A model generated the notes under the pieces. The model did no database searches. It had not been told where the DNA came from and saw only the letters and a list, made by a program, of their open reading frames with translations. Position numbers and translations under genes: made by a program. A stretch of 64,000 nt of DNA, taken from assembly GCA_009746045.1 (NCBI GenBank), contig RPFO01000050.1, forward strand, positions 4,777,228 through 4,841,227, written 5' to 3'. Positions 59,291 to 64,000 of the stretch are shown here, one piece after another (position 1 is the stretch's first letter; each line of letters opens with the position of its first letter). Source of the stretch: Mesostigma viride. Its lineage: Eukaryota; Streptophyta; Mesostigmatophyceae; Mesostigmatales; Mesostigmataceae.

Positions 59291-60290
59291 ATCAGCTGGC
59301 AAACTAAACAGCCCCGAGCACATTCAGACCTGGCTGGACTGCTCGGGCCTGGAGGCGCGGGCGGTGGGGTTGGAGATTAGTGTCAAAACCTAGGCGATGG
59401 TGATTGGGGCCTCCAGTAAACCACCGCTGCCGCGCCTGCTCGACGGGACGGAGGTCCCGTTCCGCGACCGCTTCAAGCTGTTGGGGAGCTGGCTTCCTGA
59501 CACCGCCGACGACGTGGACACCCCGGCGCATCGGCCTTGCCTGGGCCAAGCTCCGTTCGCTCACACCCTACTGGCGCTCGAAGGGCCTGTGCGGGCACCG
59601 CAAGCGCATGCTCTTCAAGGTCCTCGTCCTCACGGTGCTCACGTATGGCGCCGAGGCGTGGACCCTCCCCCCCAAACTGGCAGCTAGGCTAGACGGCACG
59701 GTTTACAGGCCGGATGCTCCGACAGGTCCTTAACGTAGGTTTTTCCGAGCGTCCGTCATCAGAGTCTTTGTATCATGCCGCATGCCTCGTGTTTCGGATG
59801 AGATTAGGCAGCGTAGGATAGCATTTGTAGGACACCTTGCTCGCACCAGCCAGGTCGACACCACCCTCGGTCTGGCCGGCCCCCAGAGGCTTGGCCAGCC
59901 AGGGCGGCACATTCTGACCTGGCCTGGCCCCGAGGACATTCCCAAAAGGGTAGGGAAACCTGTCACGAACTACGTTCAGATGTTGCTGGACGACCTAGTG
60001 GTCCCAGCCCAGTTTGAGCACCGCATCCACTCTCTCTCCCGTCTTTGGACTGCCATGCAGGACAAGACGCGGTGGAGGAAGATTGTCAAGGCGCACACGC
60101 CCGACCCTGTGGGCAAGCCACCTCCCCCCAAGCGGCGGAGGCGTTTTGATGAGTAGTGTAGTTAGGATTTTCTAGATAGAGTTAGGATAGTTCGATCACG
60201 CAGCTTCCTCCACCCCATCCATCATGGAATATGTGCTACATGACCTCCCCACGGAGGCATGTTATAATTTAATTTAATTTTTTTTAATCA
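59290..60290 (+). mobile_element. 5'-truncated LINE: ORF2 C-terminal part and 3' UTR
   Basis: Frame-broken but clear LINE ORF2 C-terminal sequence: FKLLGSW, AWAKLRSLTPYWRSKGLCGH, LVLTVLTYGAEAWTL, then from 59780 RVSDEIRQRRIAFVGHLART, LWTAMQDKTRW and the end PPPPKRRRRFDE with a stop at 60154-60156. YGxEAW and RR..FxGH motifs are typical downstream of the RT domain in many LINEs. The 3' UTR carries GATCACGCAGCTTCCTCCAC, the hairpin CCTCCCCACGGAGG and a TTATAATTTAATTTAATTTT tail. Confidence 0.88.
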
Positions 60291-60375
60291 GCTGGTATAG
60301 AGCCGGTAGGAGGCTTACATGTACATGGCCACGGTCTATCTATTCTACACTAGTACTGCTGTATTCCCCTAAGCT

Positions 60376-60735
60376 GGGGCGTCTGGATCGAGTCGTTGGG
60401 GCCGCGGGGGTCGCATGCCAGGGCTTGTGGCCGACGTAGATGGCCGCCCCCTTCCAGTACACCGGCTGCCCCGCCTTGGTCTGCCGGAGCTGGAGGTAGG
60501 TCGGCCATAGCTGAGTCCCGTCGCCGTTGTTGCTGCGCGCGCCAGGGTCAAGTCGTCGTCAAGGGTGAAGTGAGTCTTCTCGAGCCGCTTGCGGCGTCTG
60601 AGAAACGAAATCTTGTCCGCCGGGTTCTTAAAGGTGAGGAGGAGTGGGGGCGCCCCTGCCTTACCCCGCGCGCGGGGAAGGCGGTGGGCGACCAGCTCGA
60701 TCTCGCCATTAAGGCCCATGCGACGTTAGCCATTA
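60376..60735 (-). pseudogene. LINE ORF1 C-terminal fragment
   Basis: Minus-strand reading gives SFLRRRKRLEKTHFTLDDDL, parallel to FLSRRKRLHDLTWTLDDHLT at 17510. The later part shifts frame (LWPTYLQLRQ.., VYWKGAAIYV-like in another frame). It is wedged between two LINE tails. Confidence 0.75.
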
Positions 60736-60737
60736 AA

Positions 60738-60930
60738 ATTAAATTAAATTAAATTAAATTATAACATGCCTCCGTTGGGAGATCATGTAGCACATATTCC
60801 TTGATGCGGGATGGATGGGGTGGCAGGAGCCGCGTAATCGAACTAACCTAACTCTAATCTAGCTAGTCTAGAAAAGTCCTAACTACCCTACTCATCAAAA
60901 CGTCTCCTCCGCTTGGGGGGACGTTAGCCA
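60738..60930 (-). mobile_element. 5'-truncated LINE 3' end
   Basis: On the minus strand the last ORF2 residues (PPKRRRRFDE, stop) are followed by the 3' UTR and the hairpin CTCCCAACGGAG, then ATGTTATAATTTAATTTAAT. It is about 93% like the copy at 18538-18715 by eye. Confidence 0.85.
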
Positions 60931-61369
60931 TGCCATGAGTATACTTGCGTGTCATGCGCAGAGCTGGAAAATTTTCACACGTGGTTGGATCGATCGTAGT
61001 CTAGATATGCATGCCACGGAGTACTACGGTAATCTCATCGCATAATAACACAAAAGCTAAAATCACAGGTCCTCTGCATTATGCCCCAACCCTAGCTGCA
61101 CTAGCTGGGAATATAACCGTCATCCGAGCTGTCTTCGACAGTTATGTCAGATCGACGAGGCAGCAGTGTAGCAGCTATCCTCAGGGGCAATATAACTTCG
61201 ATCTACCTGAGGGCTACCCTGTCTAGCAATGGGCCGCCGGGGACGTAGATGGTGAGACAACAGGGCCAAAACCTTCAGGGAGGTGCATGTCGCAAATGAC
61301 AGCCCATTTGTCCTTGTTAATCATGCGAGTGCGGAGCACATATAAAAGTCCCTCAAGCCCTATACATCC

Positions 61370-61660
61370 TCAAGCATGCTACGTCCTGGCTATGATCAGA
61401 TTACTTGCCCACGCTCCTTGTTATGATATCAAGACATGGGTCTCATTGCACCAACAGCTAGAACTTGCCGGATCGTCTATCGTGTCCGATTGCTGCTGTG
61501 GCATGCCTCTGGCCTGAAGGAGAAAGGGGGTCTCTGCCCTTTCTTCCTGTTGTGCACATGCGTCCAGGCATTGTTGTCTCACTTCATACAGGGATTAAAA
61601 TCACTCCGGTGCTCCGTGACTCACTCCCCAACGCGAGCACGAGTTTAATTAATTAATTAA
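61370..61660 (+). repeat. 3'-hairpin repeat, uninterrupted copy (empty site)
   Basis: CATGCTACGTCCTGGCTATG..GTTATGATAT..CATGGGTCTCATTGCACC..AACTTGCCGGATCGTCTATC shows the repeat that in the copy at 18466-18875 is split by a LINE fragment. It ends in GGTGCTCCGTGACT..CCCCAACGCGAGCAC, ACGAGTTTAATTAATTAATT. Confidence 0.85.
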
Positions 61661-62240
61661 TCCTTGATCAAGCAATTGCGACGTATAGGTCCGAGTCGCG
61701 CCGCAACTGGCGGCCAGTGGGTTGCAAGAGGCCGAGCAGGCCCGGCCGTAGGAGCAGATGCCTACCCGGTTGGCCAGTCCCCTCGCAGGGCCCACAGTGA
61801 GTATCCGCTTGGTCCGTGCGCGCGAAATGGCCAGCACAGAGTAGGTGGCGGTGGCGGATGCAGGTATGGGTGACCAGAGGAAGCTCGCAGTAGCTATGAC
61901 ATTCGGCCAAAGTGCGGCACTATTGGTATCGGACGCCCAGGATGTGGTGGAGCATTCTAGTGACAGTACCGTCAAGCTGCACGCTCAGCGCCGTGTCCAG
62001 GGTCCACGCCTCGCAGCCATGGAGAAGGAGGATGAGGACAAGGGCCTCGAACAGTATGAACTTGCGCTGCTCACTCAGGTTGCGGCATGTCCTGAACCTG
62101 TCGATGTGGCGGACGGCCGCCCATGTCTGGCCGATGCGGGTGTTGACGGATGTCATAGTCTGCCGTGGAGGGGCTCAGGCGAGCTGCCAATGAGCTTCAA
62201 ACGAGTCGCTGGGGGGACGGGGCTGCCGTGCTGGTGAAAT
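61660..62240 (-). pseudogene. LINE ORF2 C-terminal fragment, diverged from the 59-kb copy
   Basis: Minus-strand frames give VNTRIGQTWAAVRHIDRFRT, FEALVLILLLHGCEAWTLDT, VTRMLHHILGVRYQ and, one frame over, CIRHRHLLCAGHFARTDQAD. These are the GCEAW and (R)RH..xGHxART segments of LINE ORF2. A frameshift near 61910 breaks it. The YGAEAW and GCEAW copies differ clearly, so at least two LINE subfamilies are present. Confidence 0.8.
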
Positions 62241-62339
62241 ATTACGTAAAAAGGTTCTGTCGTACTTACGGCAATGTGTCTTTAGTCCGTTTAATGTAAA
62301 GGCCTCGAACTCATGAGGTTGCCGTGGCATTAATTAATT

Positions 62340-62640
62340 AATAAGCACGTGACTGCGTCACGTGGGTGCCAGTACAGAGTAAAGGAACCTTCAACCCTAT
62401 ATACACAGCGAGAAGGAGGGAGGGCGCCCTAGCTTCTCTCACTGCTGCAAGTGGGCAGGCCACAGAGCGCTCTCTCCACGGCATGGTGCATCATGCCGGG
62501 GCGCAACACTGTGGGTGCAATACAACCAGTGCAATACCATAGGTAGGCTGACGCATAGCTTATGCTACAAATGTGAGGTGGGCTCAAGACGTCGGCTAAT
62601 TAAGGCGCAAGCTGATGACCACAAGGTGCCAGAGGTAATT
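62340..62640 (+). repeat. LINE 5' region copy
   Basis: GCACGTGACTGCGTCACGTG, AAAGGAACCTTCAACCCTAT, AGGGAGGGCGCCCTAGCTTC and GGGCAGGCCACAGAGCGCTC match pieces at 13525-13600 and 15820-16080. A CACGTG pair with GTGACTGCGTCAC and a CTATATAC box could be an internal promoter. Confidence 0.65.
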
Positions 62641-62744
62641 GAAGGTACTATAGCGCTGTGCGCTAATATCGTTTCAAGTGCTGTAATGCCTAAGCTATCC
62701 CATAATCGATTGCCCCCAGCTAGACAACTAGCTTGAGTGCTCTA

Positions 62745-62870
62745 TCCCGGGGAAGCCCGGGGGGGCTTCCACAGTTTCTTGTTGACATAAAGGTCCCCGC
62801 CCCGCCAGTACACTTGGGGCTTCTCGGGGTTGGTCTTGTGGCGGATGTAGTCGGGCATGAAGCAATAAAG
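62745..62870 (-). pseudogene. LINE ORF1 C-terminal fragment
   Basis: Minus-strand reading: MPDYIRHKTNPEKPKVYWRG, then GDLYVNKKLW, parallel to PEYLRHKQDPQKPKVYWRGG at 17620. It is truncated at both ends. Confidence 0.85.
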
Positions 62871-62949
62871 GGCATGAAGCCGTGGCATGAAGCAAGAAAG
62901 AAAACATGACATACAAGGAGCAGGGAGTCGCGGGAAACCAATCGTATGG

Positions 62950-63140
62950 ATTAGATTTGATCAATTAGTTAGTCACGCAGTCCCGGTGGGGACTGAATGC
63001 CTAATTTGATTACATCGACACGCATGGTATGGATGTGGACTCCCCTTCGACACTGATATGACATGCAGTATGGGTATAGGTATGGGGCAGTCTGCGTGCT
63101 TTTAATCCATGGGGCATCTTCCCTCTCAGGGCCATAAAAC
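62950..63140 (-). repeat. Possible further 3'-hairpin repeat
   Basis: CAGTCCC/CACCGGGACTG with GTGACTAACTAATTGATCAA on the minus strand resembles the hairpin-plus-tail structure of the other copies. Confidence 0.5.
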
Positions 63141-63151
63141 TTTTTTCCATT

Positions 63152-63370
63152 TCACTGTTTGTTTCTTATAAGCCCATAAATCACCAGACCAAGGAATGCG
63201 TAGCGTACACCCTTGACGTCGTTTAAGCCAAATCCCATTGAAAGGGCCTCGTGGACGGCATGCGGCACGCAAATCCTCACGCAAATTCCGGCCAGCGTCG
63301 CCGCACGCCTCATATTCGCAACGTTTTTAATTGCCGTGTTTTCGTCACGTGAACTACTGTCTGTACCCAT
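63152..63370 (-). CDS. Small protein of 72 aa, unknown
   Basis: ATG at 63370 opens MGTDSSSRDENTAIKNVANM. The rest contains RRAATLAGICVRICVPHAVH and a moderately hydrophobic end (YAFLGLVIYGLIRNKQ). Codon choice and length without repeats make it better than most short frames here, but no family is recognised and it may be one exon of a larger gene or chance. Confidence 0.35.
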   Translation of the reverse strand: MGTDSSSRDENTAIKNVANMRRAATLAGICVRICVPHAVHEALSMGFGLNDVKGVRYAFLGLVIYGLIRNKQ

Positions 63371-63399
63371 TTACAGCAAGCTTGTAATAATACTTATAC

Positions 63400-64000
63400 C
63401 CCGCTCCTCTTGATCACGTCGTCTTGACCCTCGATGTGAATTGACGTCTTGCCATTCAGTACCTCCAGAGTAAAGAACGAGTAAAGAACGCCTGTCGAGT
63501 GTCTACCGAGTTCGTCGAGTCTTTGGCTCTTGGCTTCTGACCTCCAGTCTGACTCCACCTGCCTTTAATCTAGTACATCCTTGCCGGATGGCCGCCTTCT
63601 GCTGCTGTCGGCTTGGCGCTCGTCAATACGCTGCTTAAAATTGTATACGGTTCATCAGCGAGTAGCTACGAGTACTGTACCATGTCTACTTGCCCGGGAC
63701 CGGAGGGTGGTCAGTGGTGGCGGTGGCAGGTCGGAGCAGATGGCAGCACGAGTGAAGAAGGCATGTGAGTAAAGGATGGTGACCGCTGTCTGCAAATTGG
63801 ACTGGGGGATCTGCCATAGCCTTCGTGACTCGATGTTGGAATTCGGTCGCCATTGATCTTCTAGGACTCAAGCGCCAAGGCCCCACTTTTTATTGTAAAA
63901 GGCGATTTTGTCAAACGAAAGCATTCTTTTTCAGAAGTATGGCAAATTATGGTTGTTGTAGGTAGTTGCTTGGAGAATATGCCAGGAGAGGAGCTCCTGA
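63400..64000. other. No recognised gene at the window end
   Basis: A plus-strand segment 63581-63770 ends in GAAGGCATGTGAGTAAAG, which could be a splice donor, so the first exon of a gene outside the window is possible but unsupported. Confidence 0.3.

Overview
This is nuclear DNA of a eukaryote. Its genes are split into many short GC-rich exons with GT-AG introns and sit between retroelement remnants, DNA transposons and very long microsatellites. Two genes have typically ciliary relatives (CYB5D1 and an LRRC72-like leucine-rich-repeat protein), there is an ATP-type PEP carboxykinase, and the Ty3 element carries a chromodomain. Together these suggest a flagellated alga, perhaps of the green lineage, but nothing in the window proves the lineage.

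Layout. 1-9.2 kb: LTR remnants, a decayed chromodomain Ty3/gypsy element with its 3' LTR, a CCCA/CCAT microsatellite and an inverted, diverged LTR. 9.4-11.5 kb: a GGC-rich block and a Mutator-like (MULE) transposase remnant. 13.5-19.3 kb: broken copies of one L1-like LINE family (ORF1 pieces, 3' ends), a 699-bp CATT array and a solo LTR with target duplication. 20.0-29.5 kb (minus): a ten-exon LRR gene coding for 300 aa. 30.1-33.5 kb: a PIF/Harbinger transposon with TAA target duplication. 34.2-37.9 kb (plus): a five-exon CYB5D1 gene. 39.2-41.3 kb (minus): a four-exon gene with three fused YjbQ domains. 42.3-47.4 kb (plus): a seven-exon PEP carboxykinase gene. 49.5-50.5 kb (minus): a coiled-coil, single-membrane-span protein of unknown function. 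51.1-55.8 kb (plus): a six-exon EB1 gene. 56.7-58.5 kb: a piggyBac-type non-autonomous element. 58.5-63 kb: a second LINE graveyard.

The five multi-exon models were built by checking splice sites and phase at every junction; all give totals divisible by three. The LRR and CYB5D1 genes are head to head, as are the YjbQ and PEPCK genes and the coiled-coil and EB1 genes. CYB5D1, the LRR protein and EB1 all point to cilium or microtubule biology.

The most unusual signal is in the introns. Directly behind at least five exons the 5' splice site, with the last bases of the exon, is tandemly duplicated, from 2 copies up to about 13, giving minisatellites made of splice donors. A second strong signal is a shared 3'-terminal hairpin next to an AT-rich or tetranucleotide tail. 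It recurs on LINE 3' ends and on short repeats, and some of the tails have grown into long microsatellites.
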